Origin: Protonemura montana
Taxonomy: Eukaryota > Arthropoda > Insecta > Plecoptera > Nemouridae
Length of the DNA: 64,000 bases
Direction: 5' to 3'
Assembly (NCBI GenBank): GCA_947568835.1
Contig: OX387602.1
Location: 6,666,570-6,730,569 of the forward strand
Position numbers and translations under genes: made by a program. Positions 1 through 12,046 of this stretch are shown here, one piece after another (within the stretch, counting starts at the first letter, position 1; every line of letters begins with the position of its first letter). The notes beneath the pieces are model-generated. The model worked only from the letters and a program-made list of their open reading frames with translations. It was not told the origin of the DNA and made no database searches.

Positions 1-61
1 CACGGTCAGGTACGGCACGAACGAAGTGACCAAGTTCAAGTTTTACCAGGAGGATAATTAG
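1..61 (+). CDS. 3' end of an unidentified protein-coding gene (partial)
   Basis: The reading frame starting at base 2 encodes TVRYGTNEVTKFKFYQEDN followed by TAG at 59-61. Third codon positions are mostly G or C (ACG GTC AGG TAC GGC ACG AAC ...), unlike the AT-rich DNA that follows, so this reads as the C-terminus of a real CDS that begins before the window. The alternating hydrophobic/charged pattern suggests a terminal beta-strand. Too little remains to name a family. A frame without a Met and only 19 codons long is easy to miss. No AATAAA-type signal could be tied to it with certainty. Seen: frame, stop and codon bias; inferred: that it is a genuine gene end. Confidence 0.5.
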   Translation, partial: TVRYGTNEVTKFKFYQEDN

Positions 62-158
62 GCATGCATTCAAACAGGTACGTATTCCAACCTAAACTGG
101 GAACTACGACTGAAATTCCGAGCCTACTCGCGAGATTTACGCGTAGGATGAAAGCATT

Positions 159-912
159 GTTGGGGAAGGATTTTTTTTTAGTGTTCTTCGAACTGATCGC
201 GATATTTTTTGTATTTCATGATCTTTTCGTTCGATCGCGATCGGATTTTCCACGATCTTTTAAAAATATCGTTTTAAAAGATCAAGATCGTTGGCACAGT
301 CGTTCCTTTTTTGGTTGCAATACTTGACGGTTGAAATTTGAATGTGGTAAATGGAAATATTTTCCTTAGCTTTCAGTTTCCTTCAAAGACTTGAAAGCGT
401 TTCCAGGATCTCAAAGGGTTATTAGTTTTACTTTTATTAGTTGTATTGATGCGTGCAAATGCTGCCTGGTATGTCCGCCGTGCCTGTCCAAGACCAAAGC
501 TTTTCTCAAATTGGGTCATCGAGATTCGAGGCCCCCTTTCTGCCATTTTCCACTGACCACTGTCCGTTGTAGACAACATGCAAGGCATTTTTGTTCCTGT
601 TAAGTGTTTACAGGCTGTTAATTTTCTTCTTGTATTCTTGACTTTAAGTCTTCGTCACATTGTGTTCCTACAATTTCTATATTAATATTGCATTTCCCAG
701 TACCTGTAGGTGCTAAAAAATACGTTTTTTTCCGAAGATCACATGATTTTTGTTCGAAAACGATCTTTTAAATGAACTTGATCTTAAACTAAAACGAATT
801 CGAATTTTATCTTAAAAAAAAAAATCGCGAAATTCGATCGTTTTAAAAGATCGTTTAATGACGACGATCTTGATCTTTTTAAAAGATCGATTTCAAAACA
901 ATCTTCCCCAAC
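159..912. mobile_element. MITE-like element with GTTGGGGAAG termini
   Basis: GTTGGGGAAGGATT at 159-172 is mirrored by its inverted copy AATCTTCCCCAAC ending at 912. Both sub-terminal regions are dense in GATCTTTTAAAAGATC-type palindromes: a perfect 12-bp inverted repeat GATCTTTTAAAA / TTTTAAAAGATC lies at 254-265 and 272-283, and similar palindromes lie at about 836-890. The middle has no credible coding frame. This is the layout of a non-autonomous inverted-repeat DNA element. The termini diverge after about 10 bp and I could not define a target-site duplication, so the exact ends are uncertain. Confidence 0.4.
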
Positions 913-1551
913 TATGGATGAACGTAAGGTCTGCATGACACCATATTGTCACCGAGCCCAAGCAAGATACACACAATTGTATAGCGAGCACGCTCCTTCA
1001 AGTCAAAGATACCACTCAATTTGGGCCCCAGCCCAAATACCGAGTGACGAGTTGCTAGCACATTGGCATCCTCGTGTCCTAATCGTGCATGCATGCTCTT
1101 GGGAGCAGAGGACAAAGAGATTAGAGGATTATTATTAGTCAGACACAATTGAGATAAAAATAAAATTATAAAAGTAGTGGCCTTGATCTTGAACGAGGCA
1201 GTTTCAAGGTAACGCAAAGCAAAGTCTCTCCGTGCAACGTGACGCAATCCCTGGCTTGGGCTGAGATGGTTATCTCCATGCGACTACCTAGCGCTCTGCC
1301 TGCGTGCTTGCCCGGCCAACAGCCTCTCGCCGACATATCGCAAAATATCGATCGAAGCCATTTGTAATTGGAAGCGTCATTTTCTTGTTCATTTTTTAAT
1401 TGTTGACAATTTTGATGCTGAGTACAAAACGTAACCGTTTTTGTGCTAGAAAATGTTTCATATTTAATCGACTATAAAAGGCATGATGACAAAATAATGC
1501 AGCGTTTTTGATGGTCGTTACGTAAATGATGTGACATACTATTGTAAAATG
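913..1551. other. non-coding spacer
   Basis: AT-rich sequence between the inverted-repeat element and the satellite array. Only short ORFs without codon bias are present, and I see no functional signal. Confidence 0.6.
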
Positions 1552-3320
1552 ATTTTGACGTGACTACGTCTTAAAGCGCATTATATAGGGAGGCATGTAC
1601 GGATTTGCTCTCCAAAATAGCCAATTTGTAACAAGCTCTACAGCCTACAGGAAGCTAAGTACAGAGTGCGACTTATTATCATTCAATAGTTCAGACAATT
1701 ATCTAAAAGTACTTTTTTTTTATTTTCGATAAAATAAATATTGGAGGCGTTAGAGGGGTTGGCGTTTTTAATGCTCTCCATAAGACCAATGTTAAATTAC
1801 GCAAAATGGCAAATGTGTAACAACCCCTACAGCCTACAGAAAACAAAGGACAGAATGCGACTTATTATCGTTTAATAGTTTAGACAATTCTCTAAAAGTA
1901 CTTTTTTTTTATTTTCGATAAAATAAATATTGGAGGTGTTAGAGGGGTTGGCGTTTTTAATGCTCTCCATAAGACCAATGTTAAATTACGCAAAATGGCA
2001 AATGTGTAACAACCCCTACAGCCTACAGGAAACAAAGGACAGATTGCGACTTATTATCATTCAATATTTCAGACAATTCTCTAAAAGTACTTTTTTTTTA
2101 TTTTCGATAAAATAAATATTGGAGGCGTTAGAGGGGTTGGCGTTTTTAATGCTCTCCATAAGACCAATGTTAAATTACGCAAAATGGCAAATGTGTAACA
2201 ACCCCTACAGCCTACAGGAAACAAAGGACAAAATGCGACTTATTATCATTCAATAGTTTAGACAATTATCTAAAAGTACTTTTTTTTGATTTTCGATAAA
2301 ATAAATATTGGAGGCGTTAAAGGGGTTGGCGTTTTTAATGCTCTCCATAAGACCAATGTTAAATTACGCAAAATGGCAAATGTGTAACAACCCCTACAGC
2401 CTACAGGAAACAAAGGACAGATTGCGACTTATTATCATTCAATAGTTCAGACAATTCTCTAAAAGTACTTTTTTTTTATTTTCGATAAAATAAATATTGG
2501 AGGCGTTAGAGGGGTTTGCGTTTTTAATGCTCTCCATAAGACCAATGTTAAATTACGCAAAATGGCAAATGTGTAACAACCCCTACAGCCTACAGGAAAC
2601 AAAGGACAAAATGCGACTTATTATCATTCAATAGTTCAGACAATTATCTAAAAGTACTTTTTTTTGATTTTCGATAAAATAAATATTGGACGCGTTAGAG
2701 GGGTTGGCGTTTTTAATGCTCTCCATAAGACCAATGTTAAATTACGCAAAATGGCAAATGTGTAACAACCCCTACAGCCTACAGGAAACAAAGGACAGAA
2801 TGCGACTTATTATCATTCAATAGTTCAGACAATTCTCTAAAAGTACTTTTTTTTGATTTTCGATAAAATAAATATTGGAGGTGTTAGAGGGGTGGGCGTT
2901 TTTAATGCTCTCCATAAGACCAATGTTAAATTACGCAAAATGGCAAATGTGTAACAACCCCTACAGCCTACAGGAAACAAAGGACAGATTGCGACTTATT
3001 ATCATTCAATAGTTCAGACAATTCTCTAAAAGTACTTTTTTTTTATTTTCGATAAAATAAATATTGGAGGCGTTAGAGGGGTTGGCGTTTTTAATGCTCT
3101 CCATAAGACCAATGTTAAATTACGCAAAATGGCAAATGTGTAACAACCCCTACAGCCTACAGGAAACAAAGGACAGAATGCGACTTATTATCGTTTAATA
3201 GTTTAGACAATTCTCTAAAAGTACTTTTTTTTTATTTTCGATAAAATAAATATTGGAGGCGTGAGAGGAGGCAGCGTTTTTGGCACTCGTCAGTAGACTA
3301 ATGGAAAAAAATAATATATA
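1552..3320. repeat. 189-bp tandem satellite array
   Basis: The string TTGGAGG..GTTAGAGGGG recurs at 1741, 1930, 2119, 2308, 2497, 2686, 2875, 3064 and 3253, exactly 189 bp apart. That gives eight near-identical full units (1741-3252), flanked by a diverged unit upstream (about 1552-1740) and a decayed partial unit downstream (3253 to about 3320). Each unit carries CTCCATAAGACCAATG, a CAACCCCTACAGCCTACAG block, a T-tract and TTTTCGATAAAATAAATA. Because 189 is a multiple of 3, short ORFs reappear in register, but they have no codon bias and are not genes. Confidence 0.95.
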
Positions 3321-6300
3321 TATCGCAAGATGACACTTTCATCCCAATCTGTAAAGTCCTTCAGCATGTAAATTAGATATGAAAACACTACCCAAATAAA
3401 GAGAGATGTAAAACTTGCATGTGAAGTGCGGTCAGCACTGTAGTTGACCTACGTGCCTATGCGGTAGTTGAACGTAGTCACGCTTAAATATCGGCCGTAT
3501 CAATGAGATACAGCTACACCCGGTTTTTTTTTAATGCGTTCTTGATGCGCCTTACCGTGCACTTTATTTTCCTCCTCTTTTTTGAATTCCAGAGTTACTT
3601 GAAAGTGCACAGACAATAAAGAAACGATATTCAGATCAATGACATTCCAGATTAAGAAAACAATAAGGGATCTTTTAGTTCGTCCGATAATCTTCAAACC
3701 TTGATGGAACTGATTTCGCACTCGTAATGAATTGATAAGAATTTCTTTGTAAGATGATTATAGATCGTTTGATTGACCTTTCCCCTTTCAGATCGGCAAT
3801 CCTTGAATCGAACAATGGTCGCGTGCTTTCCCCAATCCTCCCTGGTCCCCACCGTTACCATCCCACGTCATCGAGATTCCCGCTAATCTTTTTGTCAACC
3901 GAAAGTACAAATGGCATTTGTATTTTGTACCCGGACTATTTTGATCAATGCTCAATCAAATCGAAGCTGGCTTGTGGGAGTGGGTTTGGCATTCCCAATT
4001 GTGTAAGCAACCCTTTATTAACCTATAACTTGTGACTTCGTTTAGGTACATGCAAAATATTGGACCGCATTATTTGATAAATGAGGAGATAGGTTCAAGA
4101 ATCCGTCCGTGACATTGGTTTCTATTTCTTCAACCCACACGATGTTACTGCAGTTGATTCGAAAGTTCATTCTCACTCGTGACCCAATATAAAAAAACTA
4201 GATGTACTGGACGGTCTACGACAACACATAGCAGCAAAAGAATTTTCATTTTTCTGTATCCAAATGAAAAATAGGCTCACACATATTTGAGACCTAATGA
4301 AAATGCCTGTCAGTCTCTGTATGAGCCGTTGTACCTCCACACAAAGCAGTAGGGAATCCGTGATTTCATCTTGTAATACCAAACTAAACATTTTCTTGTG
4401 CGAATATTGAGAGGCAGCCAAGGGGGGAGCAACATCACATGACATTCATCGACATTGACAAACATTGATCTCGCTCTGAGCATCTGCCTGGCACAGTTTC
4501 ACGCTCGGTCGCTGGTAATCACCTCTCATATCTCTGATTGGAAATCCCTAATTGTCCAGTACACGAGGTAACGTCCAGTGGAACATATCCGGCCACATTA
4601 CAAGGGTACATTGGTACAGAGCATAACGCATGTCAACAGCAGGGTGAACATGGCTCAGTGCGCCTTTCATGAATGGATAAGCCGGGGGAAACTATCCTAT
4701 TTACTTCTGAATAGTGAAAACAAGGCAAACTGATCAGTATAAATTTTGATTGGTCTTTACTTGCTGTCCTGCGATTGACACTTCACAGCATTGATTTTGC
4801 AGACTAGAAAGAAAGTGGAACCATTTTGAATATTTTTATTTGTTTCGTCGAGTCATAGTCAATTTTGAAAGTATTGTCATCGCTATCCCCCAAAGATTCT
4901 CATTTGTGTGTCTCTATTTTGCTAACCAGCAAAATTACGGTAGAGAACAAAAAAAGATGGAAAACATATTTTCGGTCTAAACCATTATTCATTGGTACCC
5001 AAGGCTTGGTAACAAACCTTGATTGCTATTTTGCCACTGTTAAAATTTGAACGTTACGTGCGTGCATTGCGTTTTAGAACAATCAGTCTCACACATATTT
5101 ATCCCTGTAGTCAGCACACCATCACGTGTTCCAGAAAAAAATCATCTCTGGGAAACATTTTGATGTGCATTGTAAAGTTCCTGACAGGAGAATGACAGTC
5201 CAGCCCACAACGTCGACCCCTGACCTAGACCTATACGAGCTGACTGGAACCAGAGGCGAGAGCCAGGAACGACTAGGTTGCCCCATATCCAGCAAATTCC
5301 CCTTCTCTCCCACTTCCCCTAGTCCCACCCTCGCGCGCGCAATTTCCTACCCCCTCCCTGGCGCTCTCGTGCCCTTGACCTTGTTTCAGAGAACGCGCAT
5401 CGGGATGATAATAACATAACTTGTTGACAAGATGAGGCAAAGGTCACCTCCCGAGTGGTCGCTTCAGTGACGACGGTGAAGCCGATGACGACGAAGACAA
5501 ACAGGGATTTCACTAATTAGAGTTGATAATATATTAATTTCCTTATTGATAACAGGTAAATATGTGTCATCTATTTTTTTTTCAGTTTTTAAAACTATTA
5601 TATTCATTATCATTTCTTTTTCCCCAACAATATTGTAAGCGTACTTGTATTACATGTTCCTATTTTCTACAAGAAATATAACCACCTAAAAAATGGATCT
5701 GTGGTAATAACTACAACTGTCATATGAAACGTTGTGCGCAAATTATAAATAACGTTTGCAGAGCAATACAAACCTAGAGCAAAGATTACAGTGTCACAGT
5801 TGAATTCGGTGCTGTGAGTGCTATCGGCTCCACCCCTTCCTTCCACGCTTGTGAAAACGTGTCAAGGGGTGACGGATGACGTCACGCGTTCCGGGATGAA
5901 TGCATCCCCCCTGCCCCCCTACCACAATCGAGGCGTGGGCGATCTCGAGCTTTCTGTGAACCTGGATAGAGACAATATTACGGTACGTGTCATGGAAGCA
6001 ATTTGGTTCATCTCACGCCATGTAGGGTACACCGCGAGCAAAGCTGTCCTTGCTAATAATTAAGCAAGTCTACTTGTCTTTCGTAAGGATAGACACTAAA
6101 TAAGTTTTATGGAGTGAGCTAAAATGTTATTGGAGTGATGACTTCTGGATGATGATTGAGATAGGTGACATGTATCATTCCCGACAATTGTTATGGACGA
6201 TCATGGAACAGGAAAAAAAATATGATCGTCATATTCTAAAACAGGAAACATTTCAATGGAATGTAGGAGAGAGTCCAAATAACATGAAACTAAAATTTCT

Positions 6301-6564
6301 TACAATATTATTGAATTTTATTATTTTAGTGTCTGTCACCAGGGTCAGGGTCGTTTCCCGCCCCTTAAAAGTTTTACAACTAGAACATAACGAAAACGGT
6401 CGATGAGAAATGAAACATTGCGTCTATTTAAACTTTTCGCAGTAAGATTAGTCATGTACGTTGGCGTGGCAGCCGAATTGATAGGCGAGCAAGCGCCGCC
6501 GCCCACGCACGGGGTGGGGGGGGGGGGGTTAATTTGCGGCGAAGGTCACCCAGGGAATTAGCTC
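3321..6564. other. mostly non-coding; one possible small exon at 5896-5982
   Basis: No recognisable gene. ORFs at 5126-5419 and 5818-6063 are within chance expectation. The stretch 5896-5982 on the plus strand (ATG, 29 codons, then GTACGT) could be a first coding exon; see findings. A G-tract starts at 6516. Confidence 0.5.
6516..6528. repeat. G13 homopolymer
   Basis: Thirteen consecutive G just upstream of a GC-rich small ORF; one of seven G/C tracts of at least 10 bases in the window. Confidence 0.95.
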
Positions 6565-6765
6565 ATGTCGACGTCGTCGCCGGCGGCCGCGATGGCCGAC
6601 GGCCAGCCTCGACTCAAGTTCACAGCGCGGCGTTACGTAAGACGCTCGGCCGAGACACTGTGTCCAGAACGCCGGCGCAATCTCACCGACGCAATCTCGA
6701 TGGCGCTATCTTATCGTGAAGCCGACGCCGCCTTTAGCAACGGCCTTGGCAATCCGTCGTGGTAG
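6565..6765 (+). CDS. possible small protein or exon, 66 codons
   Basis: This is a complete ATG-to-TAG frame beginning MSTSSPAAAMADGQPRLKF and ending SNGLGNPSW. Codon use is markedly GC-ending and purine-first, unlike the surrounding AT-rich DNA, and the other strand is closed in all frames over this stretch. A strong donor-like GTAAGA follows codon 24 (after TTAC), so the ORF could instead be a first exon whose real CDS leaves at that point. I recognise no domain. The fragment is Ala/Ser-rich at the N-terminus and Arg-rich in the middle, with no signal peptide. CpG-rich DNA can give open frames by chance, so this is only a candidate. Confidence 0.3.
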   Translation: MSTSSPAAAMADGQPRLKFTARRYVRRSAETLCPERRRNLTDAISMALSYREADAAFSNGLGNPSW

Positions 6766-7331
6766 GCATTCTCCCAAGCCTACTGTATTTCCTGGTTTGT
6801 TACGGTGATATCGCAATTACTTGTTGCGATTGCCGTGCTGGTCTATATAGAAACGTGCCAACATTTTGGCCGCGAATTGTTTGTGGGATTTTATTGGCGT
6901 GGTAGAGTGATAGAACCCTCAACGTTTTGCCATGGGGTCAGTGATAGAACTCTCAAAATGTTCTGGAAACATCCAGCTAAATATGATTTTTGTATGCAAA
7001 TTCGCAGGTTCTCAACTAATAGCCATGTCCTCAAACATCACAAACTTTACCAAAATGACGTCTTGAAGTTCAAGTTCAATAATCAATACTAGACACAATA
7101 TCGAACGTTAGTCTCGAGAGACATTCCAGTTTGACTAATCTTCGCCTTTCACAATGTTGTGATTAGATTATAAATCATAGCGCGGAAAATAATTATCACA
7201 AATCTTTGCGAAATAAAAAAAAAAAATCACACACATAATTAAAGCTGTGTTCGGATAAATTTCATTGAGTGAATCGCTCTTGCCTGGCGTGACTTCTGTC
7301 CTGTCAGTCACTTGGTTGGCATGCATTTGTT

Positions 7332-7362
7332 GTGCATGCACTACATGCTGCAGTGCATGCAC
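7332..7362. repeat. perfect 11-bp inverted repeat
   Basis: GTGCATGCACT at 7332-7342 and AGTGCATGCAC at 7352-7362 are exact reverse complements separated by 9 bases, inside a TGCATG-rich stretch. Confidence 0.85.
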
Positions 7363-7889
7363 AGTGCAATAGGTCACTGCTTTGCCCGTAAGGGAGACGA
7401 GGACTAGGCAGAAATAGGTTGTCATTTGTTTGTCAAATCACAATCGGTCAGAGCTGAAATCATCTTTAAATCTACTGAAATGTGGAGCGATGGTTCAGGA
7501 ATTTAAGGCACATGTCTGAAAGTTCTCAAACCATCGACAATACGTTTTTGAAAGCGCTGAAATTGTTTGGCATAGTTTTTTTGGGCGCAAAACGTCACTG
7601 TTATTGCCACCAGCGGCTGTGAAAACCTCCGCCATATCATCACTGTCAATGTTAACTTTTTTATCAAAGTAATTTGAAAGTAACGAGATTTTGCATCTTG
7701 GGTAGAGCTCAAATGGGTGAGATTTTGATGCACCGAGCGGGTACAGGGCCGCGTCTCGTCTCGTGGCAGCATGCACGTCGTGCGGGATGCAGTCACGGCC
7801 GGATGCAGGCGCGACTGAAGCTCTGCATTTGAGCAAGGGCCGGTCGTTCCGGAAACAAGAGTCATCCCGGCACTAAATGGTGGCTTGAT

Positions 7890-7908
7890 AACCTAACCTA
7901 ACCTAACC
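7890..7908. repeat. short interstitial telomere-type repeat (AACCT/TTAGG)
   Basis: Nearly four copies of AACCT in a row, the reverse complement of the ancestral arthropod telomere unit TTAGG. Four copies are too few for a true telomere; this is probably an interstitial relic or a chance run. Confidence 0.6.
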
Positions 7909-8869
7909 GAACAGTCAAAAAGCCAATTATCATTAGTTACTTAATTTATCAAGAAACTTGCTTTATCATAGTGCCATTTTATTGCATTTCCATGAACAAA
8001 GATTTCAAATAGCTTCCTAATAATGTAGTATCGTAAGCTACATAACACAAGACCATGCACCGAGAACTAAATGTGAGTCAATGTCAAATGCTTAATTTTC
8101 AAGTGATCTTTTGTTCAGGCGCAATTAATGACATGCTTGTGATGTGTCAATTGAGAATCAGGAGGGTTTTTGTTCGAAGCCCGAAGGTAGTTAAAAAAAA
8201 ATATAGATATATATATATTGGGCAGGAAGGCTGCGGCGAGCAAATAATACGAAACTGGGCCAACAGAACTCGGCTAACGAAATCAATTGATATCGAAATA
8301 GCAGAAATAACCTTCGAATAGCCAATTGTGCCGTCTTCCTTTGCAGTAAGAAACCCTCGTGTCGCTCCTCGTAACTCGACCAACCGTCCAATTAATTAGC
8401 GGAAAAACAAAACGTGTCACATATTATTTTTTTCAAGAAGTTTCATGTCCTACTTTTGGTCGGTGCAGGCTAATTTATTTGTTCTCTTGGCCTTATTACA
8501 TAATACCGATGCGATCAATCTGCAGTTGTGTCGGTGTCGGTACCGGCGGCGACGGCGACGGCGTCGCCGGCGTCACTTGTAATCTAAGCGACGACGCTCG
8601 TACCATTTCCCGCAGGCGGAAAAGCAGTATCGGAGTTTGGACACGTTAGAAAGCTCCATTTTGATTTTCTAATCCTGTGAAGCTTTCACGTTTTCAGGCG
8701 ACGGTTTGGAGTCAGGTTTACTTTTTACATTAATTTTCACATCGCATGGCATTTACCATTCGGCATTCTGGAATCTAAATCAGGAACATTCCAGCTACTG
8801 TAGGTGCTGTTGATGCACTGAGGATTGCTGTGACGACAGATGCTAAAACTATAGGTAAGTTCAGAAGGT

Positions 8870-8990
8870 AAAGGGATCCAAGGGGCATTGCGTGTTTATC
8901 TTATGAAAGAAAACAAATAGATTTGTTCAAATTTATTTGTCCAAATTTGAGTGAGAAACCCAAAACTTTCGTTCCTCGTAGCCAAATGTA
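8870..8990 (+). repeat. dispersed repeat, copy 1
   Basis: AAAGGGATCCAAGGGG, then TCTTATGAAAGA.AACA, then TCCAAATTTGAGT. The same ordered blocks occur in the same orientation at 23586-23680 with scattered differences, showing a diverged interspersed repeat family. Confidence 0.5.
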
Positions 8991-9332
8991 ACGGAAAACA
9001 TTTCTATAATAAATAAAACCACACGACATCTTTTTTTGAAAAATATATAATCAGAGTGACTTTAACGTGTTGCTTGCTAATCATCTTCAAAAATCCTACT
9101 TTCCCTGGCCATAACACGCATGGTATCTCCCCCACCCCGTCCCACCCCCACCCTACTCTTCTCTCAACCATTCCCACCAGCATCCAACACTTGCGCTAAA
9201 CGCCCCACGCGCACCTGGAAACAATCTAGGAGCAATCTTGGGTAAATATGGGTCAATCTGGGTACAAGCCTGCATCGAATGCAAGAGGTGCAGATCGATG
9301 CTAGCTGCATACAGAGCACGGAGCTCACTTGC

Positions 9333-9374
9333 CGCTCCCCGCTCAGCGCTCCCCGCTCAGCGCTCCCCGCTCAA
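9333..9374. repeat. 14-bp minisatellite, 3 copies
   Basis: CGCTCCCCGCTCAG at 9333, 9347 and 9361 (last copy ending AA), followed by a degenerate fourth copy. Confidence 0.9.
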
Positions 9375-12030
9375 CGCTAGCCGCTCCGTGGACAGTGTCA
9401 AGGTCACGCCGAGGCGTTGATAAGGAAGAGCGGTGATGAATGTGACGTCAGTAGTGCAAAGAGCATGTTATGCACCTCATTATTTTACCTGTACTCATGA
9501 CATGAATGACCAATGGCGACGATTAAGGGTGGCCAAAGGGGGCTGGTGTACTTCTGGTGAAACCTCCGGTTCACTTTGCTGTAAAATGATGTGATACACA
9601 ATTGATTTATTGTTGTGTAAAATTGCATTGATTTTATGTTGTTTTAAAAAAAGGGCAATTTGATTGAAAGTGGTGTAAAGTTTTGTAATGTTAATATTTT
9701 CTACAAAGTCAATATTTTCTACAAAGTTCTACAAAGGAGATTGAAATGTCAACTTTTCTTGACCTATTTTGACCTCTCCGAGCCAAAAATCGCCAGCATA
9801 GTGGCTGTGTGCCTCTGTGATTCCTCCCTGGCTTCCCCTGCTGCCGGCCTGCATGGTTCGTATCGTCACGGGACTGTCAGTTAGTAGATTGTGCATTACG
9901 TATAGCTTCAATTTGCATGCATAGATTTCAAGTTCATATCACTGTAGTTGCTGTCAATAAATTAATTATGAGTTACGTCGAGGTTGTACTGAAAATTTGA
10001 ACACACGATCTCGGATTGCCGTGCACTTGTTGATAGTTTCATCAGGTAAAAATAACCTTTTATGATACTAGACCGCGGGGTCTCCACGATTTCCTTCCTT
10101 ATACTTTTCAGTTTCTTGAGATATTGAATTTCAGGCTGGTGAGCTTTGAGATTTAATTTTGAGAGGCAAACTTGTGTATGTTTGAAATTCAAGATGGGTA
10201 ACCGAACTCTATGAAACCGCCTGCAGCAAAGGTGATTATTTTTTCTCTCAATTTTCGCATGCGCCACGGTTCATCGGGTTTTTATCTTACCATGTATTTG
10301 CTAAAAGTTATTATTATCATCTTCGTGGATTAATTTCGAAATTTTCATCTGCACGCACTTTATCCTCATTTTTGGAAAGTTTGTAAGTAATCTTGGTTAT
10401 CGACAACTTGTCATTTCATCATTTTCTTGCCGCACGTATCCAAGCAGAAAGGATATCCACAGTCTTTAGAATTTTACAAACAATATGGCATTGTCGCAGT
10501 GATTGACGACATGCGCTGACCATGACTTGACAATGACAGCAATGACATCTCCCATCCACACTGCTAATCACTGTAAAAATAAATCCCGCGCGATTACGTG
10601 ACAACAATATAGCAGAAGCAGCAGCAGCAGAGCCCGCGCCAACCAGGGATCGAACCCTAGTGCTGCTGCAGATGCAACCTTGACCCTGACGCCTTCTCCG
10701 GCTGCACGGCGCATGCGGTTTGGGCGCACAGATCGACGCCACACGCGCCGCGACTCCGACGCCGACGCCGGGGACGCCCACCAGGAAATGCATTTTGCGA
10801 CGCTATTTTGCAACGATACGGCGCATGTGCCGTTGGCCTAAATTTAAACAGAGTGTATTAGTAGTTGATCGATACTTTGCTCTATTGCAGGGCTGTGGTG
10901 GTGGTGGCGGCGGTGGCGGAGAATAACCTTAACCTTGCCAAAGTGACCCAGAAACGAGATGGCAGCAAATAGAAAATCATCGGGTGTAATGGTGTGGTGC
11001 AATTTCTTGTGATTCGTGGCGGTAAGGCGGGGAGCGGTGACGGTGCGATGCGGTGTTCGTGTAGGGCAGGGGAACCGATGCAGTCGTGGGGTGCACTTAG
11101 GGGAGAATTTGGGGCAATTGCGTTGGGGGTAGTTTGGGAAAAGAAAATATGATGATTTTGTAGGGTGTGATGATGACGTGACAGTGTATACCGAACTGAC
11201 AGTTCTGACAATTTTTACTTACCAAACATTGAGATGACTGATTACGGTGATTTTTTTCACTGGTTTATGACAATCTGGGTTGTGTTTACAAAAATAAATT
11301 AAATTTTAAAGTACTGCCAAGCATGGCAGTGTATGTGACTTGATCTGATCTTGACGCACTGTTTTGACAACTGGCATTGGTCTTATGGCGTCTGTGAATG
11401 AGTGGATGATGATGAGGATGAGTATGATGATGAACCTAACGCGAACAACAGGATTCCTCCACAAATCTTTGCTGTCGAGAGGTTGATAAACAAGGCGAAT
11501 GAAGTTGCTGCTCCACTTTTCATCTCTCCAACCTCTCTCCCTAACAAAGCTGGTCATGTGTTTGATGGCAATCCAACCAATACCTGAACAAGCGCAGTGT
11601 TGCTTAACTTCGGTGATCTGCTGTTTCTAACTTACGAAACCTTTCGGTGGCACTTTATCTTATTTACATGAATCTAAAATCTTTTTCAAACACCTGTATT
11701 TAGGAGTTTTTTCAATGCGCATTGGTCATGAATCGTATGGTTACCGAAAACTGCCGGTGATATTTTATGGGATGAAATGATTCGAACTGAAATCTCACTT
11801 TATAGTATTCGTTCCCTAATAATTTTTGGAGAGGAGTTTAATTGGAGTTCAGAACGCTGTGTCCTATAGTGTCAACTGGTATGATGAATTCAAACATGAC
11901 TAGCGTGTCAAAGTGGACTCCCATGTCTCACAAATCCATCCAGGAACCTCAATACTGCATTCAAAAGTGAAGACGCTTCCATTCAAGGACACCACTCACG
12001 ATTGAGGAGCAAGTTCTTGGAGTGTGGCGA

Positions 12031-12046
12031 GGGGGGGGGGGGGGGG
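12031..12046. repeat. G16 homopolymer
   Basis: Sixteen consecutive G in AT-rich surroundings. Confidence 0.95.

Noticed and set aside
1930..2115. 61-codon ORF in the satellite
   Set aside because: It recurs only because the unit length is a multiple of three; there is no codon bias and stops occur in sister units.
10640..10670. Possible tRNA on the minus strand (AGGGTTCGATCCCTGG)
   Set aside because: Only the T-arm-like part is present; no matching 5' acceptor strand or A-box lies upstream.
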